Shown here piece by piece: positions 1-12,725 of a stretch of 64,000 nt of DNA (position 1 is the first letter of the stretch; every line of letters starts with the position of its first letter). The stretch comes from Branchiostoma belcheri. Taxonomy: Eukaryota; Chordata; Leptocardii; Amphioxiformes; Branchiostomatidae. The stretch spans positions 2,008,358 through 2,072,357 of the forward strand of contig NW_017804120.1 in assembly GCF_001625305.1 (NCBI RefSeq), written 5' to 3'. The notes under the pieces were generated by a model, which was given only the letters and a program-made list of their open reading frames with translations, was not told the DNA's origin and did no database searches. The position numbers were made by a program, and so were the translations under genes.

Positions 1-3000
1 CGCCACTTGTTCCCGTTTTGAAATGGTAAAAAAACTACACAAAAGAGTCCATTTGCGAAAGACTTTCGAGGTTGTGCTACTATAGAACTGAAGCTTACAT
101 AAATATATTTTCTTTATCATCCAGACGACTGTTCTCAACTGTTGGAACACACCAAACAACGTCATCAACGTAACCTGATATTAAACTCCTGACAGCACGT
201 CAGCAGTCTGAAGCGATATCTACATTGTACTACGAATATCGGACTGACGAAAAAATATACTGCCCTAGCACATATGTCAAATTGATAAAAACAACTAGGT
301 GCCTTTAAAGTACAATGTATTCATATATAGAGTGTTATATGTAGCTTCGCCGAAGACGAACATATTGTTTTTGCTTTGTTGATTCTTCATTTTCTGTTCG
401 AAACAAATAAAGTCAATGACCTGGATCAGACGTCTGTCGCCATGGTAACTGGTGCTGTAGCAAGCACCCTGTAATGTTGGGTTGCATTATGCAGACGTCT
501 AGACTTGATTATTTAGCACATTTATTTAGTTAGTATTGGAAAAAGTGGGTAAAACACGTGTTAAGAGAAAAAGTGGTGCTAATGCGTAGTTTGTACTTTT
601 CATTATGCAGCAGGGCTGAGTTGGAGAGGCTGGTCACCATATATGAATGAGTTTGAGTAAGGAGAAACAAAGCAATAATTTCTTTGGCTAGACCATCTGA
701 AGTAAATATTATACATTTGCTTTGCAACAAAAGGAAATTGTCTTCTAGTTTGCAGATCGTTTTTGTCTGGGTGTTGTGCCCCTATACTAGGCCTGGTACG
801 ATAACGTTAACATATAGCTCATAGCAGATCCTAATGACTAAGAAAACATTGACGATAGTCTGGTAGGAATCTTATAACCTGTGCTTTTCATCGTATTAAA
901 AGCAGTTTAGTATACATCCTAGTTTGATGTACTTCGATGGCGTAAGTCAATATACTGTACCCATTGAGAAAGAAAAATAAATAAAACATGATAGTAAAAG
1001 AACATAGTCAGCCTTATTTTTTCTTCTGTAGATTGTGTAGGTGTTTAAACAAATTGACTTGGCAGTAGATTCGAAGGCAGGTAATGAAACTAGAATATGC
1101 ATTATGTAAAGAAACATAAGCTAGTGCACTGTGAACTACTAGTATGTAACACCTTGTGAACTATGCACCAAGTAGCATCTAGCGTCAGTGCACAGTAAAC
1201 CAGTCAGAATTGCCCTGATAAAGATGACAGACGGTCATCGAAACGTCGACTCGTAAAAGTAAATGGTTAGAATCAAAGAACTTTATTATATTTATGATAT
1301 AATAAATTATAAACCTTAATCAAACAATGTGTACACGACATATCGACAGACCTTAGAATTGTTTGGTTTATATCGTAGGCTGGTTCTTCTACTTGTTCTA
1401 GCTATTTATGGGTGGTACCCAAAAATAAAGGGACTTCTCTCATAGCTTGTCTGGGGCTATTTCAAATGCTTCAAGTATCAAATAATGACGAAAATGTGCT
1501 CCAAAATGGCAGTAAATATAAAAATCAGACAGATTTGCCATTCAGAAAATGTATTGTTTTATCGCCTTGAAATTGTAATGCATGCCTTTAACAAGATAAA
1601 AGAGAACACTTATACAACGCTTAGTTAGTAATACCCCTCCCTTGCATGACCTGGTCTTGCGTCATCAGCCTGTGGGTACGTTACATGAGGTAAGTTGACT
1701 TCCGGTTCAGTCTGCCTAGCTGGCCTGCTGAAGGCCTGGGGCTATCCTGCGCCGCGGACACTACAATCTACACAGGTACGTTCAACATTACTATCTCCCT
1801 CCAATAATTATTTCAAAATTAAGGAGACGTAACGTTTTGCATTGCAGGATTTTGTGACATCTTTCGCCATCTTTTAAAATGCCAAAACTATTGTGCAATG
1901 TTGGTCACGCTATTATTAATTGGGTATATCTAATATTAAGACAGTAAAATCTTCAATATTACTTAATTACTGAATTATTTCAAAATTACGAAGATATAAC
2001 GCTATGCATTGCATGATTGTTTGATATCGCCATGTTTTAAAATGTTAAAAATATTGATCGTTCTTCTATGTTTATGCGAAAAATGTTGGTCAAGGTATAT
2101 TATTATTAATCGGGGATTGTTTCTACCATTGGCATTTTTCTTGCATTCAATTTATTGCTAATTGATGAATAAAAGAATAAATTTGAAGTGTCCTTTTGTT
2201 CTGCTGTGGCATAGCTGTGTGTAGGCTGTGCTCCAGGGTTACTGGGTAGATTATGTTACAGCGTGCGGCAGTATTCATGACGGCAGTGGCATCTGCCATT
2301 TACAGCTGCCAAACCATAACCGTTGATCTGTCCAACAATTCGTGAAATGACATAAACAGATGTTTCAATAGTTCGTGCTTATAAACCTGTATTTCTTCTG
2401 TGGTCTCTAAGTGTTACTGACGAAATGTAGTGGATGCTATTCAGTTCATCAAATCAAATCCAGTTGCTTGAATAACTGTTTTTGGCGTATCTTAGTACCT
2501 GGATGTCTAACCTTCACTGACATATAAAGATGGTCTACAGACGTGTTTTGAGTAAACTGTCAAGTGGTAGTTGTTTCAATCACCATTGTGGCATGATGAA
2601 ATTTATCGTATAGGAAGACTGGATTTTTCAAAAGCTTTTGATGAACAGAATTCGGTATTCATGATCAAGGTCATGTGCTGAGAGGATCTCATGGTCACGC
2701 CCTGGATTCCATCACAGCTGACTGTAAGACGAGCACGGGAGAGAAATATAATCGTCTTATCCTCAATGTGAAACATTTTGCCATTATATTTTCTGTTGGA
2801 AACTCGTCAATAAAGGTCCATGGAAGGTCGTTTGGTACACAGAATATGCAATCATTTACTGTTTTGATGTTTTGGGAGGGTCTGATACTGTTCTATATCC
2901 ATATCACAAAAATGAAACATTACAATGCAGTTTAAAATATGATATGTAAGCTCATAATGTAATATATGGTATTTGAGGTCATTGCATCGTATGGTATATG

Positions 3001-4470
3001 GGGTCATTATTTTGCAGATCTAGATTAGACAGGGGTACCAGTGTCACTTGTAAATATCATGCTTCTTTGTAATACTTTACTCAGCTTTAGAAACTGGAGT
3101 GTTTTGGGGTAATTTCTTGACAAAGAAATGACCGTCTATGGACGAAACAAAATTCAAATCCGTCAAATTAGTTGAGAGGGTGGTGACACATTTCGTACAA
3201 GATGTAGACACAGTTTCAGTCCTAGAGCTACATACTGACCGTGGGAGAACTATTCCAACAGTGCCATTCATGAAGGTCAGTCCGGCCTAACTGTTTCCTT
3301 TTGTGAGCTGCCCTTTTGGCCCTGTCTGTCACTGCTGAGTGGTTCGTCCCACAAGGGCGCCAAGGACGGCCTCATGTGGAAAAATGTAGCCTGGTTACCA
3401 GTCTTTCCCAGGGCTACACACTGGCATCCCTTATCACTGTAAACTTTATTTCCCCGCCTGGATAAATGAGCTCGCTCGATGATTCTTTTCAAGCCTAGAT
3501 TCAATGAAAGTTTATTGCAAATTCATGCCCGTGAGCCAATTGCAAGAACATGATAGCAACAATATATAATAATAAACAGTAAAAATAATAAGTAAATGCT
3601 AGATATACATTTGTAGTTATTGTTGGTTTTGATTTCTTTTCCGTGTGCAGTGGAGTATGAAATGGCCGACATTTTGTGATATATATGAATTGGGAGGTGT
3701 TAATAGAATAAAAATGCAGTTTTTTGTAGGCTGGAAAGGTAAATAAAGTCAGCCAAGGGAACATTTTGGTGACTATTTCAAATAACTTATCTCTTTCGGT
3801 TAACAGCCCATAGGACTAAATGCTAAATCACCTTCAAAAAAATTTTTAAATTTACAGCTGCCAAACCTAAGGCTTTGGGGACATGTTGGCATTATTGCCG
3901 ACGACTTGTGGGCCCTGGTAACAGTCTGAATTCCAGGCTAGGGGAAATATTGAAACCTGATCTTGGAACAGACAGTACATGGTGCTACGTGTGAAATTTC
4001 GCGTCTGCATATTAACACAGATGGTCTTTTCATCGTAGTGCGTTGTCGCGTTTGTGTCTGGCATTTTAGGGCTTTGTGCTAGTATACTTTTTCTTTGCAT
4101 TAGGCCAAATGTGACATTGTATTATACATGTGGCCACCACCGAAAACTCTTTAAACTAAAAATATATTTTTTTAAGTGTAGGGATTTTGACTTGGTATTC
4201 ACATATCGATGTTTTCCACTTCGGAAATCAAACGTATACGTACAGATCCCTTCCTTTTGCAACTTCAATACATTCTTTTTTTGACTGTTTGGTATCTAGT
4301 CTCTGTCAATGAAGGTTGGATATGGAATAAGATAAAATACCAAAGTAACAAGCACTCATGACAAGCATCTGGATAGATTTTTAAGCAATCAAAAAGTAGT
4401 ATCCAGTATCTCTCGTCAGTGAGGAAAGGAAGGTCACACTTTCATAAATCATACTTTTCTGCCTTTTTAG
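1..4470. other. 5' intergenic region with dispersed repeats, no supported coding gene
   Basis: I see no convincing coding exon here. The stretch holds a copy of a dispersed repeat at about 345-745 (Mgtaactggtg-type element, listed separately), a retroelement-like end at about 1130-1300 that resembles 27745-28160, and a possible non-coding first exon ending at 1775, where cacag is followed by the donor gtacgt. That exon has no in-frame ATG when joined to 4471, so it would be 5' UTR of the glycogen-binding gene. Small open frames in 2675-4284 have no recognisable content and are probably chance. Confidence 0.5.
345..745 (+). repeat. Dispersed lancelet-type repeat, copy 1 (MITE-like)
   Basis: This contains the string caatgacctggatcagacgtctgtc followed closely by ccatggtaactggtgctgta, which recurs at about 5412-5665, 21866-22210, 30635-30885 and 31385-31645 on the same strand, and in reverse at about 14150-14260 (partial), 27535-27610 and 60340-60600. 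The better copies begin near ATGTTTACC and end near GGTAAACAT, so they look like short-TIR non-autonomous DNA elements of about 250 bp. No coding capacity is visible. The boundaries of this copy are approximate, and the classification is an inference. Confidence 0.6.
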
Positions 4471-4770
4471 TGGCGGAAAATCCACGAGAAAAATCGACGA
4501 CGGACACAGGAGAACCATCACGCCCTCTACCGACTAAAGGTGCGGGTGCAGTCTACAAGCTCACCCATACAGACACCACACATAAGGTAGGACTTTAAAC
4601 AAGAGTAACTTTTATAACCCAGTATTTCAAGCATATTTCAAAACATAATAGACATATAGAGCTTTATTCCACGACGATTGTACATGATACAATGTATGAC
4701 AACAAGAGGTATAGCTACAAACATATAAGTGCTTTAAAAGCATCTTTTCTTCTTTTCTCTTTAGACCAAA

Positions 4771-7700
4771 ATGGCAGACTGCGTTCCGGTGAAATTTGCC
4801 CTGAGAGGTAAAACAAGCGGAGACGTGGTTGTTCTGGGATCCTGGGATGGCTGGAGACAGCCTATCAAACTGGAGAAGAGGTAACAACATTTTGTCTGTT
4901 TACTAAAACAAGATCTGACCACGCGTCATACGATTATTATTATTAGTTAAAGGGACATCATCTAAAGTTATGAGGCGATTTTGTCATTCATGCGGCTGGA
5001 AAGAGTAGAAATCGGCCAAATAGAGAGATAAGCATGCCAAGTCTAATTGCAGTGCGGCGAACTGTTCTCTCAACGGACAGACTCCCTTGCCATGCTTATC
5101 TCCCTATTTGGCCGATTTCTACTCTTTCCAGCCGCATCCCCAAGCCTGGTAGAGGCTAATTTATTATCCCGATGAAGGCGAAAGTGGTCGTTGAAACTTT
5201 GATCCTTACGTACCCTTGTGTTAAAATGAAGTTTTTAAAACGCATCGTACTGTTGTGATATCTTACAGCACAGAAACGCTTGAGGACAGTACGTGGATCA
5301 ACTTGCCCAGCGGCTACTATGAGTACAAATTCAAGATCAACGATTCCTGGATCCACGACAAGACTAAGGTAAACACATACATGTCATATAGATAATCGAA
5401 TGTGCTTATACACCGTTTGCCCTGTTTCTTCTTCCCCATCTTCTTCTACAAACAAATAAGGCCAATGATCTTGACCAGACGTCTGTCACCATGGTAACTG
5501 GTGCTGTAGCAGACATCCTGTTGTGTTGGGTTACATTATGTAGCAAGACAGATTTGGAGGGGCCGGTCTTCACATATTATATATGACTGTGTTTGAGTAT
5601 GAATAAAAAGAGCAGTAATTTGTTATGCTAGGCTATGTGAAGGTAAACATTTTGCATTTGCTTTCCAAATGTCGCCTTTTTTGGTGCATATTTATATTAT
5701 CTTATGCCATTATCCATCGCATCTTTGATGTTTCCTCTTTATTTCAGCCAACGGTGCTGAACAAGTTCAAGACGTTAAACAACTTTGTCAACGTTGTGAA
5801 GAGACCTGACATCGTCATCAGTGATACAGGTGACCAGGCTAAAAAGACTGTTATTGACAAGCCTGCCAACATTACAGACAGTCAAGAAAAACAAGAATCT
5901 TCACAGGATGCAAATGAGCCTTTGATTCCAAACGTAGACATAGCTGGCTCAACTGATCAACAAGAAGGCAACGCAGATCATGTTCACAAAGTAGACACCG
6001 ATGAAGGCATAGATGGTAAAGTTGAACCACAGATAGAAGATGTGGTCGACGTGCCACAAGAAAGCCTTGTACATGTAGAACCTGTCTCTTATGTAGACAT
6101 AAAACCTTCTGAGTCATGTCAGCAAAATATCGAAGAAAAAGAAGTAAATCTTCAGGAAGAACCACCTGAGAATCTGGACAAATCTAAACAGAAGGACGAA
6201 GAAGGGAAAAATGTCGTCCAAGATACGACCGAGCCTGAAGGTGACAGTCAGCATCGAACGTCAATTTCAACAAGAAGTAGCTGATTATCTTAAAAAAGAC
6301 GAAAACCTAGCATTAGAGAAATCTATTCCTGAAGGAACAACCCTTCAGGAAGGCGATGTCAGCAAGGTTGTTCAAGACAACACCGAGAATGTAGAAGTCT
6401 TGAAGGAAACAACACCAGACGAAGATACAGTTGGAATACCTGTACCGATAGACAGTCTAAACGAAGCTTCAGTCAAAGTACTACCCGTGGAAGAAGCTTT
6501 TGGTTCGACTGGAGTAGACATTGTTGAAAGGGATACATCTACTGAGGAAGAAAAGGGCAGTACAGTCATTCATGATAACCAAAATAGAGCAGAAATCGCA
6601 TCAGACGAGACACATATTCAGGAAGACACTATTGTGGATGAGGTCAAACAAGAAAAGGAAGAAGAAAACGCTGCCATCCAAGAAGCAACGACAACTGGAG
6701 GTGACAACGTTATAACCGAACGACAACTCCAGCAAGACGTAGCCAAATATCTCGCAAAAGACGATACAACTCACACAGAAACAGTCACTGATAACCATGA
6801 AGGCGATATCAACAGGGATGCTCCAGACAGTATTGTTAAGGTAGCAGACGATACTGGTGATAAGAAGATAGTGCCTCAAAAAGATCATCGCGACGATGTT
6901 CTAAAACCAGACATCGACGAAACATCACCCCAAAAACACGCCACAGAATGTCTTGGAAAAGACGCAAACGAACCTGTTGTTGAAGACAAACACTCCCAAG
7001 ATGAGAAAACCGTCAGTGATGTTCAGAAGGAAGCAGAGATTCTTGTTTCCCATAAAACAGAGAAAGACGGCAAGATCATACAAGAAATTCCCGAGATAAA
7101 GGCAGATAAGGTCTCAGATGAAGTACCACCTCAGCAAAAAGAAGATGGTGTTGAAGAAGACCCAAAGAAGGAAGCACCAGAAAAAGACGAAACAACCCCT
7201 CAGCCAGGGGAGCAGAACGCTGCAATAGCGTTTGACGAAACTGCACCACCAAAAGAGGCAGCTAACAACGTGGTAACCATGGTGGATAGTGTAGTCGAGG
7301 AAATTACTAAAACAGCCATTCAAGAAGCTGGCAAAGATGTCGGAAAAACAAGTCCTCAACAAAGGACAGCGGAAAGCGCTGCTGTGGATGACATGGAGAA
7401 GACAACCAAAAACAAACTCACTGAAGCATCAGCTAAGCCAGACGTAGGTAAGAAGGCTCTTCTGGAGGAATTTAACAAAACGGACGTGGACAAAGTCATA
7501 GCAGGAGACACAGCTAAACAGCCTTCACAAGAGCCAGTGGATAGTATCGCTCAAGACAATCTAATGGTCGAAATCCAAACCACATCTCAAGAAGCGAAGG
7601 CCGACGTATCACCAAATGAAGCAGAATCCGAGAAAGAAAAGGCTGGTGAGGATGTCGTAGATAAGTCAAAGAAGTCAGTCACAGAGGTTGCTCTTTTTGA

Positions 7701-9996
7701 AGTAGAGACCATACCTGAGAAAAGAAAAGAAGAGGAGGCAATAATTGATGCTGGGAGGGCAACCACAATCAAGTTGGACGCAACGACCAGTGTCCCTGGT
7801 ACGACAGAACCAGAAGAAACAAGTAATGCACCAGACAAAACTACAACTGAAACAGAACGACGGAAAGAGGATATTGTTGTCCCAGACAACATACATAACG
7901 AAGAAGCTCTTCCAGAAGATGCAGTAAGCAACATTGGAAAAGGAACGGAGACGCCTCCAGACGAAGCGACATATGACAAGAAAACGACGAAGGACGACGC
8001 AAACAACGAGATACCTCCAGGGGATAGTAAACATGAGCCACTGCTGCCAAAAGTGACAAAAAAGGAACAAGATCTGAAAGATACCAAAGAAAGAGAATCT
8101 AAGAAAGAAGACACTGAGGTATTGGTGACTGGGCATGCTGATGGCAAGGTGAAACTGTCAACAGAAAAACAGAAGAAACCAGCGACTCAAGCTACACTAG
8201 CATTAACAGTAGACACGAAAAATGAGAAGGAACAGAAGCCTACACCTAAGGCGGAGGAGAGCCCTACACCTAACGTAGAGGAGGAGAAGGAGGAGAAACC
8301 TACACCTGAGGTAGAGGAGAAGCCTACACTAAAGGAGGAGGAGAAGCCTTCACCTATAATAGAAGAGAAGCCTACACCTAAGGAGGAGGAGAGGCCTACG
8401 CCTAAAGTCGCGGAGAAGCCTACACCTAAAGTGGAGGAGAAACCTACACCTAAGGAGGTGGAGAAGCCTGCATCTAAGGAGGAGGAAGAAAAGAGTGCAC
8501 GTAAGGAGGAGGAGAAGCCTACACCTATGGAGGAGGAGACTCTTACACCTAAGAAGGAGACGCCTACACCTAAGGTGGAAGAGAAGCCTACGCCTGAGGT
8601 GGAAGAGAAGCCTACACCTAAGGAGGAGGAGAAGTCTACACCTAAAGTGGAGGAGAAGCCTACATCAAAGGAGGAGGAGAAGCCTACACCTAAAGTGGAG
8701 GAGAAGCCTACACCTGATGAGAAGAAGCCTACGCCTAAAGTGGAGGAGAAGCCTGCATCTACACAGCAGGAGAAGCCTACACCTAAAGCGGAGGAGAAGC
8801 CTACACCTAAGGAGGTGGAGAAGCCTGCATCTAAGGAGGAGGAAGAAAAGAGTGCACCTAAGGAGGAGGAGAAGCCTACGCCTAAGGTGGAGGAGAAGCC
8901 TACACCTAAAGTGGAGGAGAAGTCTGCACCTAAGGAGGAGGAGAAGCCTGCACCTAAGGTGGAGGAGAAGCCTACACCAAAGGCGGAGAAGCTTACACCT
9001 AAAGTGGAGGAGAAGCCTACACCTAAGGAGGAGGAGATGCCTACACCTACGGAGGAGGAGAAGCCTACACCAAAGGCGGAGGAGAAGCCTGCACCTAAGG
9101 TGGAGGAGAAGCCTACACCTAAGGAGGAGAAACCTACACCTAAGGAGGAGAAGCCTACACCTAAGGAAGAGAAAAAGCCTACACCTAGGGAGGAGAAGCC
9201 TGCACCTAAGGAAGAGGAGATGCCTACACCTAAGGAGGAGAAGCCTACACCTAAGGAAGAGGAGAAGCCTACACCTAAGGAGGAGACGCATACACCCAAG
9301 GAGAAGCCTACACCTAAGGAGGAGAAGCCTACACCTAAGGAAGATGAAAAGCCTACACCTAAGGAGGAGAAGCCTACACCTAAGGAGGAGGAGAGGCCTA
9401 CACCTAAGGAGGAGAAGCCTGCGCCTAAGGAGAAGATTGCCACTGAAATAGTGCAGAAGCCTACACCTAGGGTGGAAGAGGAGAAGCCTACACCTAACGA
9501 GGAGAAACCTGCACCTAAAGTAGTGAAGGCTACACCTATCACTAAAACAGTGCAGAAAGCTACACCTAAGGTGAAGGAGAAACCTACACCTAAGGTGAAG
9601 GAGAAACCTACACCTAAGGTGGAGGAGACGCCTACAACTGAAAAAGTGGAAAAGCCTAATTCTGAAAAACTGTCGACAGAGAAACCAAAGACTCCAGCTA
9701 CACCAGAATCTACAGATGATACGAAGACGAGAGAAGGCCCAATGTCGCGACTTGCCTTCTGGAAGAAAAGGAAAGAGGAGAAGCCTACACCCAAGAAGGA
9801 GGAGGAGCCCACAACTGAGAAGAAGTCTGAACCTAAGATAGAACAGTCTACAACTGAAGAGCCTACGACTGAGAAGAGTGAAGCGAAAAGAAGGTATCAT
9901 GAGCTGGACTCAAATACTCCTTTTTGTTTCCTGTTGTTATCCGTTATTTTTGTCACTCTATGGTGGTTTTTACTGATCTATTCGCTAGTTTACTAG
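4771..9996 (+). CDS. Tail-anchored glycogen-binding (CBM48) protein with giant KPTPKEEE repeat
   Basis: Exons are 4471-4586 (5' UTR or coding; it reads openly as VAENPREKSTTDTGEP...), 4765-4880, 5269-5368 and 5748-9996. The start was set at ATG 4771 because of its strong context (accaaaATGG) and because no upstream ATG is visible. Residues about 5-90 match an AMPK-beta-type CBM48: VVVLGSWDGW carries the sugar-binding Trp positions, followed by LPSGYYEYKFKINDSWIHD and PTVLNKFKTLNNFVNVV, comparable to the AMPK beta end TVNNIIQV. Next come several hundred acidic disordered residues and, at 8233-9640, dozens of KPTPKEEE/KPTPKVEE units. A hydrophobic segment (FCFLLLSVIFVTLWWFLLIY) ends 4 residues before the stop and predicts a tail anchor. 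Expected role: tether glycogen to a membrane, as vertebrate STBD1 does but with opposite topology. About 1485 aa if one base is discounted, because the frame changes near 6249 (see findings). A polyadenylation signal lies near 10409. Confidence 0.8.
4991..5136. repeat. Small palindromic (MITE-like) element in intron
   Basis: Two 46-bp arms, 4991-5036 and 5091-5136, are inverted copies of each other with about one mismatch. They begin tgcggctggaaagagtagaa and end with its complement, around a 54-bp centre. The arm motif ggccgatttctact also occurs in the repeats at 17.7-18.4 kb, so a common family is likely. It sits in the intron between the two CBM48 exons. Confidence 0.75.
5412..5665 (+). repeat. 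Dispersed repeat, copy 2
   Basis: This is the same family as 345-745. It is recognised by caccatggtaactggtgctg, the following gttgggttacattatgta and the end gtgaaggtaaaca. It lies in the last intron of the glycogen-binding gene. Confidence 0.65.
8233..9640 (+). repeat. Coding tandem repeat, KPTPK-EE(E/V) units
   Basis: The DNA is an imperfect tandem array of aagcctacacctaaggagga-type units of 15-24 bp. Units vary by whole codons, so the frame is kept throughout, which points to selection on the protein. Translation gives KPTPKEEE, KPTPKVEE, KPAPKEE and similar. Long open frames on the other five frames here are by-products of the repeat. Confidence 0.95.
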
Positions 9997-11866
9997 TCAA
10001 TGATGATTGATCTATTAGCTATTAAAGTTACTTAGAAGTACAGGTTATGCAGAGGCTAAGAAAGACAATCAGCATGGCAAAATTTGACTTGAATGATTGC
10101 TTATAGGAAAGCCGAAGAAACTCTTAGAAACTAATTAGCAATTCTAAACATAATTATAGTTTAAAATCAGTCTTAAGGCATGTCTTTAGGCATTGATTTT
10201 CAATAGAGTTATTTACCATGATGATGCTCCATGTACATACGATAATAGTGGGATAAATTAGTTAATTAACACGTAAATTAAAATCATTTCAAACATTTGT
10301 CATTTCCTTTCAAAACGTGCAACAAAATCCAGCTCCCTAAGATGGAAAGAGCCTTCTACTGAAAGGACTTTAGAAATCTGTATTCAAGTTTGATCTTGCT
10401 TCGTTGAAAATAAAAGATAAGCATTCTTGACATGTCTTGTTTTCTCACAAGTTAGATAATTAGTCATTAATAGGGGTTATTAATTAGATACAAGTAAATA
10501 TAATCATATTAGGTACAAAATAATGACTTTTGCCAAATTAATTTCAAATAAGAACACCTGAAGTTTCACACTTTTAGTTGAAATTTGATCAGGGACATGA
10601 AAACGCCAAGTTGTTTTCTATTTAAACACGTTTTGCTGTTTTAGAGTTTTGCTTTTTGACGACATAAATCGTGATATGTAACACCTCAAGATCCAACCTT
10701 CAAGAACATTTTTTCTGTTCTCAAGAAAGCTTTAAACCGAACCTTTGAGGTTAGTAATGTTCATTTTTACGTTCCCCATGTAGTCTGTAGAAAACAGGTA
10801 GCTTTGAAATGATGGTCCTAAAACATCTCAACAGTATAACACATCACTATTTGAAGAATAGATACTCAAGTATTTGCGTATTGAGGACAAAAGCTTTGTT
10901 CCAAAGTTCGCTGAGATGTTTTAGCTCATTCAGAGCATTTACTAGTTACTACTAATAATTTTACCCAATGCTTACTTATATGCTATTCATACCTATCTGG
11001 ATGAATGAGTTCTGATCGTTGTAACCGCCGCCATGATGATGATGATGATGAACAGGTTTTCGTGTTTTTTTCTCCAGCGATGACGACACAAAGCCGCAAG
11101 GTTTTCTGGAATTACTGCGATGCTGCCGGTGTTTCTAACTTTACGAAGAGGAGAATCAGGTAAAGTTGAATTTCTAAATTTTGTCTTCAATTGACCTTAC
11201 AGGTGAATTTATTTTGAGTTCTGAACCTTCTTTTAATCTATGGATTCCTTTTCTTTTTCAGGGGCACTTCAGGAAACTGTTGAAAACCTCTGAAGATCAT
11301 GTGGAAGATGATTACAAACTTAACTTAATTTTCTTGCCTCAATTGTTGGGCTGAAGCAATGTACATTCATAGAGAAGAGATAGAGAGGAATGGACCGGGA
11401 AAAGGTCTGAAAACAAGACATAATTATGGGACAAAAAAATACTCAAAACTCCAAAACGAACCAAACAAACAAACAAACAACCAAACAAACAAGCACACTG
11501 TGGCAGTACGGATGTTATAGATTAATTACTTTAAAGTTGTAATCATAGTTTGACTTTATTGTTATTGTTGTACTCAACATAGATAATCCTTTGTGTTTAT
11601 GCAACTTGCTAAAAGCTGTAGAAATTTGACTTATACGTTGGTTTCTTGGTTATGGTATGATTTTACTTAGTATGCCATTAAAATGAAAGAGAGCCACAAA
11701 TAAAAGTGAATTGTATTTCTTGTACGTTATGCTGGGAAACAGGTTTCCGAGGCTTACTGGTCTTACAGTTAAGAGGATCACTATGATAAACTAAACTAAG
11801 AAAAACAAACAGACAAACCACACATCTTGTAACGTTGATGAAGGTTAGACATCCAGGTAAACGATA
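9997..11866. other. 3' flank of the glycogen-binding gene and intergenic DNA
   Basis: This holds the 3' UTR with AATAAA near 10409, then AT-rich sequence. A splice-acceptor-like tract with ttctttttcag at about 11255-11263 has no supported exon after it. A (CAAA)n tract lies near 11462-11490. I see no coding sequence. Confidence 0.5.
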
Positions 11867-12467
11867 CTCGTAAGAAAATTTAAACTCTACTACTGGATCA
11901 GTTAACGGATTTATTTCCGGACGTTTCGAGTGACATCCATCACTCTTCTTCAGCGTCACAAATGAACAGAGAACCGATTCACTCTTATATACAAGTAACT
12001 AGAAAAACCGGTTAAACAACAAGGTCCGTAAGAACGAAGCTTTATCGTGTAAAAGAACTGTAGGCCATCTATGAGCGCATCTACAACCCCACCCTGAACA
12101 GGAAGGGGGGACTGCGCATAGAACTCTCAAGCACATGGGATCCCGCCCTGCCACAGCCCAAGGGACAGTAACTTTTCCTATGGTAATTTCTTACCATAGG
12201 AACCTTCCTTACATGACAAAGACTCTTACGGTTGTTGAACAGGTTTTTCTAGTTCTAATTCCCGTACATCGAGTGAACCGTTCTTTTACATGATAAAGCT
12301 TCTTACGGACCTTGTTGTTTAACCGGTTTTTCTAGTTACTTGTATATAAGAGTGAATCGGTTCTCTGTTCATTTGTGACGCTGAAGAAGAGTGATGGATG
12401 TCACTCGAAACGTCCGGAAATAAATCCGTTAACTGATCCAGTAGTAGAGTTTGAATTTTCTTACGAG
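11867..12467. mobile_element. Foldback/MITE element with about 190-bp terminal inverted repeats
   Basis: The left arm, 11867 to about 12058, is an inverted copy of the right arm, about 12278-12467. Example: left ctcgtaagaaaatt against right aattttcttacgag. Identity is high over the whole length, with a few mismatches and small indels. The centre of about 220 bp is unrelated. The right arm holds a hammerhead-like string (see findings). No protein is encoded. A non-autonomous DNA transposon or a head-to-head pair of retroelement ends would both fit. Confidence 0.8.
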
Positions 12468-12599
12468 CACACATCTTGTAGACTGGTTTATTAAAAAAGA
12501 AATTGTTAACGGGCCGAATTGTAAATTCCATCAAAGCAACATAAAAATACATTGCAGCTCGGTCGCCGTCTAAGTACTTAAAATACATAAGACATAAGA

Positions 12600-12725
12600 C
12601 CTCCTTGTCGGAGAAACAGCCTCTTAAGTGGCTGTTAACTCTGTGGGTAGGGAGGGACAACAAGTCACAGTAAAACCAACCGGTAGGTTCTATAAGCTGC
12701 CTGTTCGAAAAACTGTGATACAAAA
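12600..12725. repeat. Dispersed repeat with inverted partner at 16240-16355
   Basis: The reverse complement of about 12600-12700 (ttggttttactgtgacttgt, then ctccctacccacagagttaac, then tctccgacaaggaggtctta) recurs at 16240-16355 with few changes. The family is unknown to me, and no coding sequence is evident. Confidence 0.65.

Noticed and set aside
1700-1775. A coding first exon of the glycogen-binding gene ending at 1775
   Set aside because: When joined to 4471 the compatible frame is open but contains no ATG before an in-frame stop, so at best it is 5' UTR.
2675-4284. Short ORFs (64-97 codons) upstream of the glycogen-binding gene
   Set aside because: Length and composition fit chance in AT-rich DNA; no splice sites or recognisable motifs.
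6236-6260. Programmed ribosomal frameshifting in the glycogen-binding gene
   Set aside because: No slippery heptamer or downstream structure was seen, and a second frameshift of the same kind occurs in a G-run of another gene, so sequence error is simpler.
8187-9900. Very long open frames antisense to and in other frames of the KPTPKEEE region (541, 411 and 318 codons)
   Set aside because: They exist only because the underlying DNA is a tandem repeat with in-frame units; their translations are monotonous (SSLGVGF, LHLRRRR) and no splice or family evidence supports them.
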